From NCBI GenBank assembly GCA_021776655.1, contig JAJFFK010000016.1:1-36874 (forward strand): 36,874 bases of DNA, read 5' to 3'. This DNA is from Henriciella sp. Lineage in GTDB: Bacteria; Pseudomonadota; Alphaproteobacteria; Caulobacterales; Hyphomonadaceae. Under the pieces are notes generated by a model. The model did no database searches, was not told where the DNA came from, and saw only the letters and a program-made list of their open reading frames with translations. Shown piece by piece: positions 1 through 9,791 of the stretch (the first letter of the stretch is position 1; each line of letters opens with the position of its first letter). A program made the position numbers and the translations under genes.

Positions 1-427
1 GATTATTATCAACCGGGTGAACCTGCAGAATGTGTTGCCGCCTCAGCCGGTGCAAGCTGCGTTCGATGATGTTCAGTCTGCGGAACAAGACGAGATTACG
101 TTCCAGGAACAAGCCATTCGGGACGCTGTTACCGTGGTGGAAGATGCCCGCGGGCAGGCTTCGAGCCTCGTTTTGGCGGCGGAAGCCTATCGAGATCAAA
201 CCATTGCGGTGACCCAAGGTGAAGCATCGCGCTTTATCGCGATCTACGATGAATATGCTTTAGCGCCGGAAGTGACCCGTCAGCGGATGTATCTTGAAAC
301 CATGGAGCGGGTTTTTGGCGACATGGACAAGATCATTATTGATGAAAACAGCAGTGGTAGCGGTGTTGTGCCGTATCTGCCGCTTAATGAATTACAAGGG
401 TCGGGCAATCGCTCGACCTCGCGCTAG
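1..427 (+). CDS. hflK: HflK, membrane protease modulator, C-terminal part (5' end outside window)
   Basis: This is the 3' end of a reading frame already open at the left edge (first full codon at base 2). The visible residues match the end of a stomatin/prohibitin (band 7) domain and the helical tail of HflK: an NLQNVLPPQPVQAAFDDV stretch, an Ala/Glu/Arg-rich helix, then a Ser/Gly-rich tail. In the family HflK pairs with HflC in a large inner-membrane assembly that surrounds the FtsH protease and restrains its action on membrane substrates. The stop at 425-427 lies 12 bases before hflC, the standard hflKC operon order. The N-terminal membrane anchor and most of the band 7 domain lie outside the window. 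Identification rests on this motif and on the hflC neighbour. Confidence 0.93.
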   Translation, partial: IIINRVNLQNVLPPQPVQAAFDDVQSAEQDEITFQEQAIRDAVTVVEDARGQASSLVLAAEAYRDQTIAVTQGEASRFIAIYDEYALAPEVTRQRMYLETMERVFGDMDKIIIDENSSGSGVVPYLPLNELQGSGNRSTSR

Positions 428-439
428 GAGGCCGGTGCT

Positions 440-1312
440 ATGAGATATTTTGCTGCCTTAAGTCTGATCCTGGCTCTTGCCGGTGTCGTTACCGTTTCAA
501 GCGCGGCCTATACGGTCCAGGAAACTGAATATGCCATCGTGCTGCAGTTTGGGGAGCCTGTGGGTGATGCCGAAGGCCCCGGATTGCATTGGAAGTTGCC
601 ATTCGTTCAACAGGTCCAGCATCTGGATCGGCGGGTCTTGGTTTTGGACACGGACCCGGAACGGGTTTTATCCTCCGAACAGCGCCCCATCATTATCGAT
701 ACCTACACACGATGGCGCATCGTTGATCCTCTGGCGTTCTATCAAACAACGAAGACCGTGGGTCAGGCGGACTTGAACCTGACGAACCTCTTGCGTTCAA
801 ACCTTCGGGCGATTGTCGGTGACGTAACTTTTGAAACCTTGCTGTCTCCGGAACGTTCTGTGTTGATGCAAGCAATCCAGGAGCTGATTAACGAGCAATC
901 ATCACGCTGGGGCATTGAAATTGTGGATGTGCGTATTTTGCGCGCTGATCTTCCAACTGAGATTGAACAAACCGTTTTCAACCGTATGCGGACGGAACGT
1001 GAGGCTGTGGCACGGGAGAGCCGGGCACGAGGCCGTGCGGAAGCAATCCGTATTGAAGCACGGGCCCAGCGAGATGCAGTTGTTCTTTTGGCCAACGCTG
1101 AACGACAAGCTCAAATCACGCGCGGTGAAGGGGATGCAGAACGGAACCGGATCTTCGCTGTAGCCTATGGCCGTGATGCTGATTTCTTTGCCTTCTACCG
1201 GGCCATGTTGGCCTATGAAGAAGCCTTGAGCGAGGAAAACACACGCCTGGTGCTTTCCCCCGACAGCGAATTCTTCCGGTACTTTGGTGACCCTTCGGGG
1301 GCTGGCAACTAA
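440..1312 (+). CDS. hflC: HflC, FtsH protease modulator (band 7 family)
   Basis: The product has 290 residues, normal for HflC. An N-terminal membrane anchor (about residues 5-24) is followed by a band 7/SPFH domain (YAIVLQFGEP, then GPGLHWKLPF at about 47-56) and a long charged helix (about 180-230) rich in Arg, Glu and Ala. In the family HflC sits in the inner membrane with its bulk in the periplasm and forms a cage with HflK around FtsH. The start is supported by an AGGAGG-like site at 426-432. It follows hflK by 12 bases and precedes a small DUF2065 gene and degP, so the segment reads as an operon for membrane and envelope protein quality control. Nothing looks truncated. Confidence 0.96.
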   Translation: MRYFAALSLILALAGVVTVSSAAYTVQETEYAIVLQFGEPVGDAEGPGLHWKLPFVQQVQHLDRRVLVLDTDPERVLSSEQRPIIIDTYTRWRIVDPLAFYQTTKTVGQADLNLTNLLRSNLRAIVGDVTFETLLSPERSVLMQAIQELINEQSSRWGIEIVDVRILRADLPTEIEQTVFNRMRTEREAVARESRARGRAEAIRIEARAQRDAVVLLANAERQAQITRGEGDAERNRIFAVAYGRDADFFAFYRAMLAYEEALSEENTRLVLSPDSEFFRYFGDPSGAGN

Positions 1313-1360
1313 GGGGCCAGACCATTCGAATTTAAACAGGATGCAGGACAGGAGCTCACC

Positions 1361-1564
1361 ATGGGCGGTGAAGAGTTTGCCCTCAACCTTGGGCTGGCCT
1401 TTGGGTTGATGTTGGTGCTGGAAGGGCTGATTTATGCCCTTTTTGCCCGACCGCTCAAGCGCATGATCATGGAATTCCTGGCCATGCCGGAATTTACCGT
1501 GCGCCTGGTGGGCGTTACCATTGCTGCCATTGGCGTATTGGTGATTTGGTTCGTAAAGGGCTAA
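1361..1564 (+). CDS. DUF2065 family small membrane protein
   Basis: This is a 67-residue protein with two predicted membrane helices, about residues 6-26 and 47-65, joined by a basic loop containing ARPLKRM. Size, topology and position between hflC and degP match the DUF2065 (YjeT-like) family, which accompanies hflKC in many proteobacteria. No biochemical function is established for the family to my knowledge; the context suggests a role near FtsH/HflKC in the inner membrane. The ATG at 1361 follows a CAGGAG-type ribosome site at about 1347-1353. The gap to hflC is 48 bases. Confidence 0.85.
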   Translation: MGGEEFALNLGLAFGLMLVLEGLIYALFARPLKRMIMEFLAMPEFTVRLVGVTIAAIGVLVIWFVKG

Positions 1565-1699
1565 ACTCCCCCAATTCCTCCTTTGTGGATGCCACACAAC
1601 AATATTACCGCCTCTGTAAGATTTGCGCGGTAAGGTAAATCCAAACGAGGGATGGGGGCATCCCAATGGGGAAGATGGGCATTCAAGGAGACGGTCCAC

Positions 1700-3178
1700 G
1701 TGCAACAACAATTCAAGACGGCAACGCGCGCGTTTACATTTGTTCTGGTCACCATCGTGATGGGGACCGGTTTGCTGGTGGCAGAGCCAAGCGCTGCTCA
1801 GCGCCGGGGGGCACCGAACTCCTTTGCTGATCTTGCGGATCGATTGTCTCCGGCAGTGGTCAATGTATCGACCGCTCAATATGTGCGCCGTGAAGGCGAA
1901 GAAGATATTCCGTTCGAGCAGTTTCCTCCCGGACACCCTTTTGGAGATTTGTTCCGCGATTGGCTGGAGCGTAATCCCGACAGCACGCCAGCGCCGCAAC
2001 AGACGACCTCACTGGGCTCAGGCTTTGTAGTGGATTCAGAAGGTATCATCGTGACCAACTATCATGTGGTCGCCGGCGCTGACACGGTCAGCATCACGCT
2101 TACCGATGGCACCGTATTGCAGGCAACCCTGGTGGGCGCAGACGAGCCAACAGACATTGCAGTCTTGCGCGTTGAACCGGAGTATCCGCTGACGGCCGTT
2201 GAGTTTGGCGATTCAGATGATGCCCGGGTTGGCGACTGGGTCATGGCCATCGGTAATCCCTTTGGCCTTGGGGGGTCGGTAACGGTCGGGATTATTTCCG
2301 CCCGGAACAGAGATATTTATTCCGGTCCCTATGATGATTTCATTCAGACCGACGCTGCCATCAACCGAGGCAACTCAGGCGGGCCACTTTTTGACATGGA
2401 CGGGAATGTTGTTGGCGTGAACAGCGCCATCATCTCCCCCAGCGGCGGCTCAATTGGAATTGGATTTGCGGTTCCCGCATCAACAGCAAATCTTGTGGTC
2501 AGCCAGATCCTTGAATTTGGCGAAACCCGCCGCGGCTGGCTGGGTGTTCGTATTCAGACCGTAACCCCGCAGATCGCCGAAAGCCTTGGTATGGACCGGG
2601 CTTATGGCGCACTGGTTTCATCTGTGACCCCTGGCGGGCCAGCAGAAGAAGCCGGTATTGAACGTGGCGACGTGGTTCTGGAATTCAATGGCTCCGACAT
2701 TGACCGCATGCGCACCTTGCCGCGCATCGTCTCGCAAACCGAAGTGGGGCGGCGTGTCCCGGTCCGTGTGTGGCGGGAAGGGCATCAGCAAACTGTGCGC
2801 ATCGTTTTGGGCGAGCTGAATGAGACTGAAATCGCGGCCTTGGAGCAAGGTAATAATCTAACGGTTGAACCCATGGTGGGTCAGTTGGATAGCCTTGGTC
2901 TGACTTTGGCGGAGATCACACCGGGTCTGCGGGAGCGCTTTAATCTGCGCCAAAGTGCCGAAGGTGTTGTGGTCACAAGTGTTGATCCTAACGCGCCAGC
3001 TTCGCAAAGCATTCGCGCAGGGGATATGATCTTGGAAGTAGAACGTCAGATCGTGCGGGACGTGGATGACGTCTCAACACGTGTTTCCAATGCTGCCAAC
3101 GAAAACCGCGACGTTGTCTTGTTCCTGATCGAGCGGGGCGGGCAGGCGAGTTACGAGCCGGTTCAGTTTGTGAACTAG
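1700..3178 (+). CDS. degP: Do/DegP-type periplasmic serine protease
   Basis: This is an S1C (HtrA/DegP) serine endopeptidase that degrades or chaperones misfolded envelope proteins. I chose the GTG at 1700 (492 residues) because AAGGAG at 1685-1690 is well placed for it and the signal peptide then starts normally; an ATG at 1652 would add 16 residues. A hydrophobic signal segment lies at about residues 10-30. The trypsin-like domain carries the full triad: His122 (NYHVV), Asp152 (TDIAVL) and Ser226 (GNSGGPL). Two PDZ domains follow, about 255-350 and 385-485. The position after hflKC and DUF2065 is common in alphaproteobacteria. The symbol degP is used for the family; assigning a DegP, DegQ or MucD subtype would need a tree. 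Confidence 0.94.
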   Translation: MQQQFKTATRAFTFVLVTIVMGTGLLVAEPSAAQRRGAPNSFADLADRLSPAVVNVSTAQYVRREGEEDIPFEQFPPGHPFGDLFRDWLERNPDSTPAPQQTTSLGSGFVVDSEGIIVTNYHVVAGADTVSITLTDGTVLQATLVGADEPTDIAVLRVEPEYPLTAVEFGDSDDARVGDWVMAIGNPFGLGGSVTVGIISARNRDIYSGPYDDFIQTDAAINRGNSGGPLFDMDGNVVGVNSAIISPSGGSIGIGFAVPASTANLVVSQILEFGETRRGWLGVRIQTVTPQIAESLGMDRAYGALVSSVTPGGPAEEAGIERGDVVLEFNGSDIDRMRTLPRIVSQTEVGRRVPVRVWREGHQQTVRIVLGELNETEIAALEQGNNLTVEPMVGQLDSLGLTLAEITPGLRERFNLRQSAEGVVVTSVDPNAPASQSIRAGDMILEVERQIVRDVDDVSTRVSNAANENRDVVLFLIERGGQASYEPVQFVN

Positions 3179-3189
3179 CCTGCGCTAGT
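3174..3189. repeat. Small inverted repeat spanning the convergent stops of degP and serB
   Basis: ACTAG (3174-3178), six bases, CTAGT (3185-3189). The stop codons of both convergent genes lie inside the two arms. It is too short and lacks a T-run, so it may be only a weak shared termination structure or chance. Confidence 0.3.
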
Positions 3190-4087
3190 CCGTCCTAAAC
3201 TCTGACCGTCGATAGCCTTGGAAATATAATAGCGTGGTGAGATCGCCGTGATCCACCCGCGCCCGCGCGGCTTCCGCAACAATGGGTTTGGCATGATAGG
3301 CCACACCCAGGCCTGCATCGGACAACATATCCAGGTCATTGGCCCCATCGCCCACCGCAAGGGTATCAAAAGCCTCCAGCCCCAAGCGAAGGCGCGCAGC
3401 ATTAAGGCTTGCCCGCTTTGCGTCCCGTCCCAAGATTGGCAGGCCTACTTCGCCGCTTAGCTTGCCTTGGGAGATGATCAGCTCATTGCCGCGATGTTCT
3501 GCAAAGCCCAGTTCCTTTGCCACGCGCGAGGTGAAGTAAGTAAAGCCGCCAGAGACCAGGATGCACAAAGCGCCATTGGCTTTCATGGTGCGCACAAGCT
3601 CAAGGCCCCCGGGCATCAAATGCACCCGTTCTTCATAGGTCTGGGCAAGGGCGCTCTCGTCCAGTCCGGTCAGCATGGCAACCCGTTCGGTGAGGGCACC
3701 TTCGAAATCCAGCTCCCCGCGCATGGCGCGTTCGGTGATGGCAGAGACTTCCTCCTTGCGGCCTGCAAAATCAGCCAGCTCGTCCAGGCACTCAACAGTG
3801 ATCATGGTGCTGTCCATGTCCGCGATCAGCAGCTTCTTGGCTCGACCTGCCTTGGGTTGAGCGAGGAAATCAATGGATCTGGCCATTCCGGTTGCACGGA
3901 TGGTTGCCTCGGCGAGCAACAGGTCCACCCCCTCGAAGGCGATATCGCACGCCAGATTAGGTGCCAGCCAGTCGGGCGCGCTCACATTTGCACCGGCCTC
4001 TGTGAGGGCCTGTCGTGCAGCGTTAACCAGGGCGGCTTCTAAAGGCGAAGTGTCCGCTTTACCCACAAGTGTCAGAACGCTATCCAT
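3185..4087 (-). CDS. serB: Phosphoserine phosphatase
   Basis: SerB removes phosphate from O-phosphoserine, the last step of serine synthesis, in the cytoplasm. The 300-residue protein has an N-terminal ACT-like regulatory region (about 1-80) and a C-terminal HAD phosphatase domain. HAD motif I is ADMDST with Asp90 and Asp92, motif II is the SGG at about 179-181 (VSGGFTYF), and motif IV is GDGANDLDML at 246-255. The gene is convergent with degP (six bases between stops) and divergent from miaA (31 bases between starts), so the two promoters must overlap the neighbouring gene starts. A long reading frame on the other strand, continuous with miaA, covers the start of serB and is not considered real. 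Confidence 0.96.
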   Translation of the reverse strand: MDSVLTLVGKADTSPLEAALVNAARQALTEAGANVSAPDWLAPNLACDIAFEGVDLLLAEATIRATGMARSIDFLAQPKAGRAKKLLIADMDSTMITVECLDELADFAGRKEEVSAITERAMRGELDFEGALTERVAMLTGLDESALAQTYEERVHLMPGGLELVRTMKANGALCILVSGGFTYFTSRVAKELGFAEHRGNELIISQGKLSGEVGLPILGRDAKRASLNAARLRLGLEAFDTLAVGDGANDLDMLSDAGLGVAYHAKPIVAEAARARVDHGDLTTLLYFQGYRRSEFRTD

Positions 4088-4118
4088 GTGCCTCTGGTTT
4101 CTCTACAACAGCCGAGTG

Positions 4119-5045
4119 ATGACAAAAACGCCAATCCTTATTGCAGGGCCTACCGCCAGCGGCAAGTCGCAGTTGGCTCTCGATCTGGCAAACAGATTGG
4201 GTGGGGCCATCATTAATACAGACAGCATGCAGGTCTATAAGGACCTGCGCGTGCTGACGGCGCGCCCATCTGAGGAAGAAGAGGCTCAGGCGCCGCATTT
4301 TCTTTATGGCGTGATAGACGCCTCGGTGCGGTGTTCAGCCGGGGTATGGGGGCGAATGGCAGCGGAGACCCTGATTGAGGTCGAACGCGCCGGGCTGCGG
4401 CCCATCTTTGTGGGGGGGACGGGGCTTTATTTTGCAGCTCTCACCCAAGGCCTTTCGGCCATTCCCGAGATACCGTCCTATATCCGTGCCCAGGCTGCCC
4501 GCAGAATTGATGCAGGCGAGATTGATGACCTCTTTCAGGACCTGGTCCGGCGCGACCCGGAAAGCGCTGCCCGCATGGGCCCCACAGATACTCAGCGCAT
4601 TCAGCGGGCCTGGGAGGTTCTACAAGCCACCGACAAGGGGCTTTCCGAATGGAACCGCGAAAAGCAGGAACCCGTTCTTAAAGAGCCCCCAATTCGGATT
4701 GTGCTCGAGCCGGTGCGCAACAGGCTTTATGCCCGCTGTGAAAAACGATTTGAGATCATGCTGTCCGAAGGGGCGCTGGATGAAGTGCGTTTGCTGCTCA
4801 AGCGCGGGCTGAGCCCCACGCTGCCAGCGTTAAAAGCCCTTGGGGTGCGGGAGCTGGGCGACTATCTGTCCGGCCACATTCAGTTGGGTCAGGCCATCGG
4901 CCGGTCAAAGATGATGACCCGGCGATATGCCAAGAGGCAGCTGACCTGGATGCGCAATCAGATGGAAGATTGGGATCGTCTCGACCCTGCGTCGAAAACA
5001 CTTTTCGATGATGCCATGTCAGTGATTGACGCAGGCCCCCACTGA
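4119..5045 (+). CDS. miaA: tRNA dimethylallyltransferase
   Basis: MiaA adds a dimethylallyl group to N6 of A37 in tRNAs that read codons starting with U. The 308-residue protein has the P-loop GPTASGKS (residues 10-17), the DSMQVY motif (35-40) and GGTGLYF in the central part, all typical of the family. The frame is open far upstream, to 3873, but that stretch is antisense to serB and does not resemble MiaA, so the ATG at 4119 was chosen; a GTG at 4116 is an alternative. No strong ribosome site is visible. Its start is 31 bases from the serB start on the other strand. Confidence 0.95.
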   Translation: MTKTPILIAGPTASGKSQLALDLANRLGGAIINTDSMQVYKDLRVLTARPSEEEEAQAPHFLYGVIDASVRCSAGVWGRMAAETLIEVERAGLRPIFVGGTGLYFAALTQGLSAIPEIPSYIRAQAARRIDAGEIDDLFQDLVRRDPESAARMGPTDTQRIQRAWEVLQATDKGLSEWNREKQEPVLKEPPIRIVLEPVRNRLYARCEKRFEIMLSEGALDEVRLLLKRGLSPTLPALKALGVRELGDYLSGHIQLGQAIGRSKMMTRRYAKRQLTWMRNQMEDWDRLDPASKTLFDDAMSVIDAGPH

Positions 5046-5233
5046 AGCGCTAAATGTCTATAAAATCAGGGTGATTCGCGGGATAATTGTCTCGGGAAGG
5101 TTCTTGGCGAAGTTTTCTAGATGTGCATGATGTCTGGAGACCCTCATCAAGCTCTTTTTGTGTGCTTTGCGTTCGAGAAAATGGTGAACAGGCGGGAAAC
5201 CATCTTTCGCCTTACTCCAGACGTAATACCTAT

Positions 5234-5261
5234 GGCTCATGACCTGGCTTCGGCTCATGAC
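5234..5261. repeat. Direct repeat upstream of mreB
   Basis: GGCTCATGAC occurs at 5234-5243 and again at 5252-5261, an 18-base period, just under two helical turns. Each copy contains TCATGA, itself palindromic. A protein binding site is possible but not shown. Confidence 0.5.
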
Positions 5262-5282
5262 GCGACCCTCATGAAGCTGGCC

Positions 5283-5305
5283 GGTTCGAGCCATTCTATC
5301 GAACC
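5283..5305. repeat. Perfect inverted repeat upstream of mreB
   Basis: GGTTCGA (5283-5289), nine bases, TCGAACC (5299-5305). A second perfect inverted repeat, GCGAC-TTAG-GTCGC, follows at 5315-5328. Together they lie 38-83 bases before the mreB start. They could be operators or leader hairpins of the mre operon. Confidence 0.5.
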
Positions 5306-5323
5306 ATATCATTTGCGACTTAG

Positions 5324-6406
<1,083 letters not shown>

Positions 6407-6453
6407 TATAGTCCCGCACGAACGCGTCATAGCCTGACGGGAAGGATAAGCCC

Positions 6454-7320
6454 ATGCCTCGTTATGTCGGCAAGGGAAGCAGGAGACGGCCCCTACGGCG
6501 ATATGGGTTCTTTATTGCCGTGGCTGGATTGATTGCGCTCCTGCTGCTTCAGACCTCACCCCGGTTGAGTGAGCAGATTGAACCGGTTCGCACTGCGGCC
6601 TCGGATCAAATGTTCCATATGTCCAAGCCAAGTCTGATTGACCGGGTCACCGGTGCGTCGAAACGTGAGCGACGTATTTTCGAGCTTGAAACCCGGGTGC
6701 GTGAATTGGCGCAATATGAGGCCCTGGCTTTGTCTATGGCGGAGCGCTTGGAAGTGTACGAGGACATTCTCAATATGCAGGGTGAGCCAGCTGGAGCCGA
6801 AGTTACAGCCCGGATTATGGCAGAGGCTGATGGCCCCTTCGCCGAAGCATTGCTGGCCAATGCCGGGCGTCTGAACGGGGTTGAAGAGGGTTATTATGCC
6901 GAGAATGATGGCGGACTTGTTGGCCGCGTGGTTCAGGTTGGCAAACGCTCAGCGCGCATCTTGAAGATAACCGATTTCAATAGCCGGGTTCCGGTTATGG
7001 GCGAGTCGAGCGGTCTTCGTGCGATCATGTTTGGTGGCCGTGATGGCGCAGGGCAGCTGACGGATCAGCCTGAATCTGGTGCCTTCATTGATGGTGAGCG
7101 TATTCTGACATCTGGTGAAGGCGGTATGTTTCCGCGCGGCGTGGTGATTGGGCGCGTGATTGGCGGCGGGGATGAGCCGAGAGTGGAGCTGGCGATGAGC
7201 CGGGGCCAACTGAGCTATGTCAGGTTGAAGCCATCGGCGCGAATTTTGCCGCCGGAGGTGGACGACACTTCGCCAAGCGCTGAAGCAGTGACGGCCGCGC
7301 CTAGCGAGGCGATCGAATGA
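6454..7320 (+). CDS. mreC: Rod shape-determining protein MreC
   Basis: MreC is a bitopic inner-membrane protein whose periplasmic part couples MreB to PBP2 and RodA. The 288-residue protein has a basic N-terminus, one membrane helix (about 16-33), a coiled-coil segment (about 60-95) and the beta-rich MreC domain (about 115-265) with typical GLVGRVV and SRVPVMGE segments. The C-terminal 20 residues are acidic and Ala/Ser-rich. A GGAAGGA ribosome site precedes the ATG. It starts 47 bases after mreB and overlaps mreD by four bases (ATGA), which indicates coupled translation. Confidence 0.95.
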   Translation: MPRYVGKGSRRRPLRRYGFFIAVAGLIALLLLQTSPRLSEQIEPVRTAASDQMFHMSKPSLIDRVTGASKRERRIFELETRVRELAQYEALALSMAERLEVYEDILNMQGEPAGAEVTARIMAEADGPFAEALLANAGRLNGVEEGYYAENDGGLVGRVVQVGKRSARILKITDFNSRVPVMGESSGLRAIMFGGRDGAGQLTDQPESGAFIDGERILTSGEGGMFPRGVVIGRVIGGGDEPRVELAMSRGQLSYVRLKPSARILPPEVDDTSPSAEAVTAAPSEAIE

Positions 7321-7871
7321 AGACCATTTCAGCGCTGCTAGGGTCAATTGGGCGTTGGTGGCAACGGTCGAGGCCCCGTGTCAGACTAATGGTCGGTATG
7401 AGTGTGTTGGTGGTCATTGGCCTGACGGGCCTGACCCCGAATGTCTGGTTCGGTGTCACGATCAGTTGGCCCTATGCGGCCTTAATCGCTGCGGCGGGAT
7501 GGGGGCGTTCCGGGCTTGGCTTTGGCCCAATGTTTGTGCTCGTTCTGTTCGGTTTTGCACAGGATGTCACCGCTTCGGCGCCGCTTGGTTGCTTTGCCTT
7601 GGTCAATTTGGCGATCTTTGGCGCAAGTGCGACGGCAAGCCAGACCTTCGATATTGAACGCTCTCGCGGGATGAATTTTGGTCTTCCAATGGCAATGATT
7701 GCGCTCGGTATGAGCTTGGTCTGGATTTTAGCCAGCTTTGCGGGCGGCCATTTTGTCAGGCTGCTCCCGATCATTTCGGCGCTTATGGCGACTTTGCTCC
7801 TGCATATGCTCGTCGCGCCGGTGTTTGATTTGGGCGTGCGACGCGGGGCTCATGCGGGTGTTTCAGCATGA
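7317..7871 (+). CDS. mreD: Rod shape-determining protein MreD
   Basis: The product has 184 residues and is strongly hydrophobic, with about five predicted membrane helices between residues 20 and 175. Sequence conservation in MreD is low, so the call rests on topology, size and position: it overlaps mreC by ATGA at 7317-7320 and overlaps mrdA by ATGA at 7868-7871. In the elongasome MreD is an inner-membrane partner of MreC that balances PBP2 activation. A short basic N-terminus faces the cytoplasm by the positive-inside rule. Confidence 0.9.
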   Translation: MKTISALLGSIGRWWQRSRPRVRLMVGMSVLVVIGLTGLTPNVWFGVTISWPYAALIAAAGWGRSGLGFGPMFVLVLFGFAQDVTASAPLGCFALVNLAIFGASATASQTFDIERSRGMNFGLPMAMIALGMSLVWILASFAGGHFVRLLPIISALMATLLLHMLVAPVFDLGVRRGAHAGVSA

Positions 7872-9790
7872 GTGGATCGCGCCCCGTTGACAAATTGTTC
7901 AACCGCCGGGCGGTCGTCGCGGCTGGCGGCGGTGGTGTCTTGTTTAGCGGTCTGATTGCCCGCTTGTTTCAGTTGCAGATCTTGGATGGTGAGCGCTACC
8001 AGGCGATTGCTAAGGAAAATAGCGTTCGGTTGGATCTCGCGCCGCCTCTACGCGGAAATATCCTTGATCGATTTGGACGACCTTTGGCGGCGCACCGCCA
8101 AGCCGGGCGCATTTCGATTGTTCGCGAACAGGCTGGCGACGTCGCGGCTGTCTTGAAAGAGGTTGCTCGCCACATTGATCTATCTGAGGCGCGTCAGCAG
8201 CAGATTGTTGCGGAGACCCGCCGCCAAGCCGCGTTTCAGCCGGTTATTGTTCGCGGTGAGCTGTCCTATGAAGACTTTGCGAAGATGTCGCTGCGCGCGC
8301 CAGAGATGCCTGGCATTCTGGTCGAGATGGCGGCAACTCGGTCGTATCCACGCGGGCGTGATTTCGCACATGTTCTTGGATATGTTGCCAAGGCGAGCCA
8401 GTCTGATCTGGAGCGTTTAAGCGACGGCACGACACGCGATGAAGCCAAAGCAATCCGCAGATTGTTTCACCACCCAAATATGCGTACGGGCAGGTCTGGT
8501 CTGGAGCGCTATGCTGAAGAATGGTTGCGCGGTGAAGCAGGCTTTCGCAAACTCGAAGCCAATGCAGCGGGTCGTATCATTCGAGAGTTTGACGCCCCCG
8601 AACTGGCACCTAAACGCGGCCGCGACATACATCTGACGGTTGATGCAGAATTACAGCGGGTTGCGATTGACCGGTTTGGAGAAGAAAGCGGCGCCGCGGT
8701 TGTTCTGGATATTGAAACTGGTGACATCCTGGCCTTTGTGTCGACGCCAGCTTTTGATCCAAACGATTTCGTCAATGGCATCAGTCAGGCGGACTATGAC
8801 TTGCTGCGCTTTAGCGACCGGTTCCCGCTTTATCACAAGGCTTATGACGGCACTTATCCGCCAGGATCGACCTTCAAGATGGTGGTGGCGACTGCCGCGC
8901 TTGAAGCTGGTGTGATCAATCCGAACGAGCGGGTCTTTTGCAATCGACGATACCGCTTTGGCAATAATACCTGGCATTGCTGGAAACCTGGCGGGCATGG
9001 ATCGGTGAATATGCATCAGGCGATAAAAGGCTCGTGCGATGTCTATTTCTATGAGACCGCGCGCCGGGTCGGGATTGAGAAACTCGCCGAAACCGCGCGC
9101 AAGTTCGGGTTTGGACAGCGCTGGGAGCTTGGCCTGACAGGTGGTCGGTCGGGGGTTGTCCCTGATGATGCCTGGAAGCGGGAAAATCGTGGTGAGCCCT
9201 GGTATGAGGGTGAAACGCTGAATGTCGGGATCGGGCAAGGGCAGGTCTCTGCCTCGCCGCTTCAGCTGGCGATCATGTCGGCTAGGATAGCAGCGGAAGG
9301 TCGCATCATTACACCGCGAATTATCGGAAACGGCCCTCGACCAGATGCCGATATTCCGCTGGATGAACCGCTTGATGGCGACATCATGCGCCGGATGAAG
9401 GCGGGCATGTTCGGCGTTACATCTGAAGGCGGTGGGACGGCCTACCGTTCTGGCGATCTTGGGCTGGGCGGACCGCGTCTTGCGGGTAAGACCGGAACCT
9501 CGCAAGTGCGTCGGATTTCGGCGACTGAACGACGATCCGGTATTCTCAAGGGCGAAAACATTGACCGCAAGCTACGCGATCATGCGCTGTTTGTGGCGTA
9601 TGCGCCGGCGGATGATCCAAAATATGCGATCTCAGTTATCGTTGAGCATGGTGAGGGCGGGTCGCGTACGGCGGCACCAATTGCCCGCGATATTATTGCA
9701 GCAGCCATTCGCATGGATTCAGCGCGCGCGCCGGTCTACACTGCGACCGCCGCCGTTTCGGGCAATCGCCCCTCCACCGGAGGGACGTGA
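7868..9790 (+). CDS. mrdA: Penicillin-binding protein 2 (elongation transpeptidase)
   Basis: PBP2 crosslinks peptidoglycan during rod elongation. The 640-residue protein has a membrane anchor at about residues 15-37, an N-terminal PBP dimerisation domain with the RGNILDRFG motif (62-70), and a C-terminal transpeptidase domain. All three active-site motifs are present: STFK with the acylated Ser334 and Lys337, SCD at 389-391 (the SxN equivalent), and KTGT at 541-544. It sits between mreD and rodA, so it is the PBP2 of the elongasome rather than FtsI. The Pro/Thr-rich C-terminal 20 residues look unstructured. Confidence 0.97.
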   Translation: MSGSRPVDKLFNRRAVVAAGGGGVLFSGLIARLFQLQILDGERYQAIAKENSVRLDLAPPLRGNILDRFGRPLAAHRQAGRISIVREQAGDVAAVLKEVARHIDLSEARQQQIVAETRRQAAFQPVIVRGELSYEDFAKMSLRAPEMPGILVEMAATRSYPRGRDFAHVLGYVAKASQSDLERLSDGTTRDEAKAIRRLFHHPNMRTGRSGLERYAEEWLRGEAGFRKLEANAAGRIIREFDAPELAPKRGRDIHLTVDAELQRVAIDRFGEESGAAVVLDIETGDILAFVSTPAFDPNDFVNGISQADYDLLRFSDRFPLYHKAYDGTYPPGSTFKMVVATAALEAGVINPNERVFCNRRYRFGNNTWHCWKPGGHGSVNMHQAIKGSCDVYFYETARRVGIEKLAETARKFGFGQRWELGLTGGRSGVVPDDAWKRENRGEPWYEGETLNVGIGQGQVSASPLQLAIMSARIAAEGRIITPRIIGNGPRPDADIPLDEPLDGDIMRRMKAGMFGVTSEGGGTAYRSGDLGLGGPRLAGKTGTSQVRRISATERRSGILKGENIDRKLRDHALFVAYAPADDPKYAISVIVEHGEGGSRTAAPIARDIIAAAIRMDSARAPVYTATAAVSGNRPSTGGT

Positions 9791-9791
9791 C

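Noticed and set aside
902-1999. Long minus-strand open frame (365 codons) across hflC, DUF2065 and degP
   Set aside because: It is a shadow of three well-supported plus-strand genes and its translation resembles no family.
3873-4118. Open frame extending miaA upstream by 82 codons
   Set aside because: It is antisense to the start of serB and does not resemble MiaA; the P-loop sits at the normal distance from the ATG at 4119.
5279-5305. GGTTCGA segment resembling a tRNA T-arm
   Set aside because: No acceptor stem, anticodon arm or D-arm can be built around it; it fits better as an inverted repeat.
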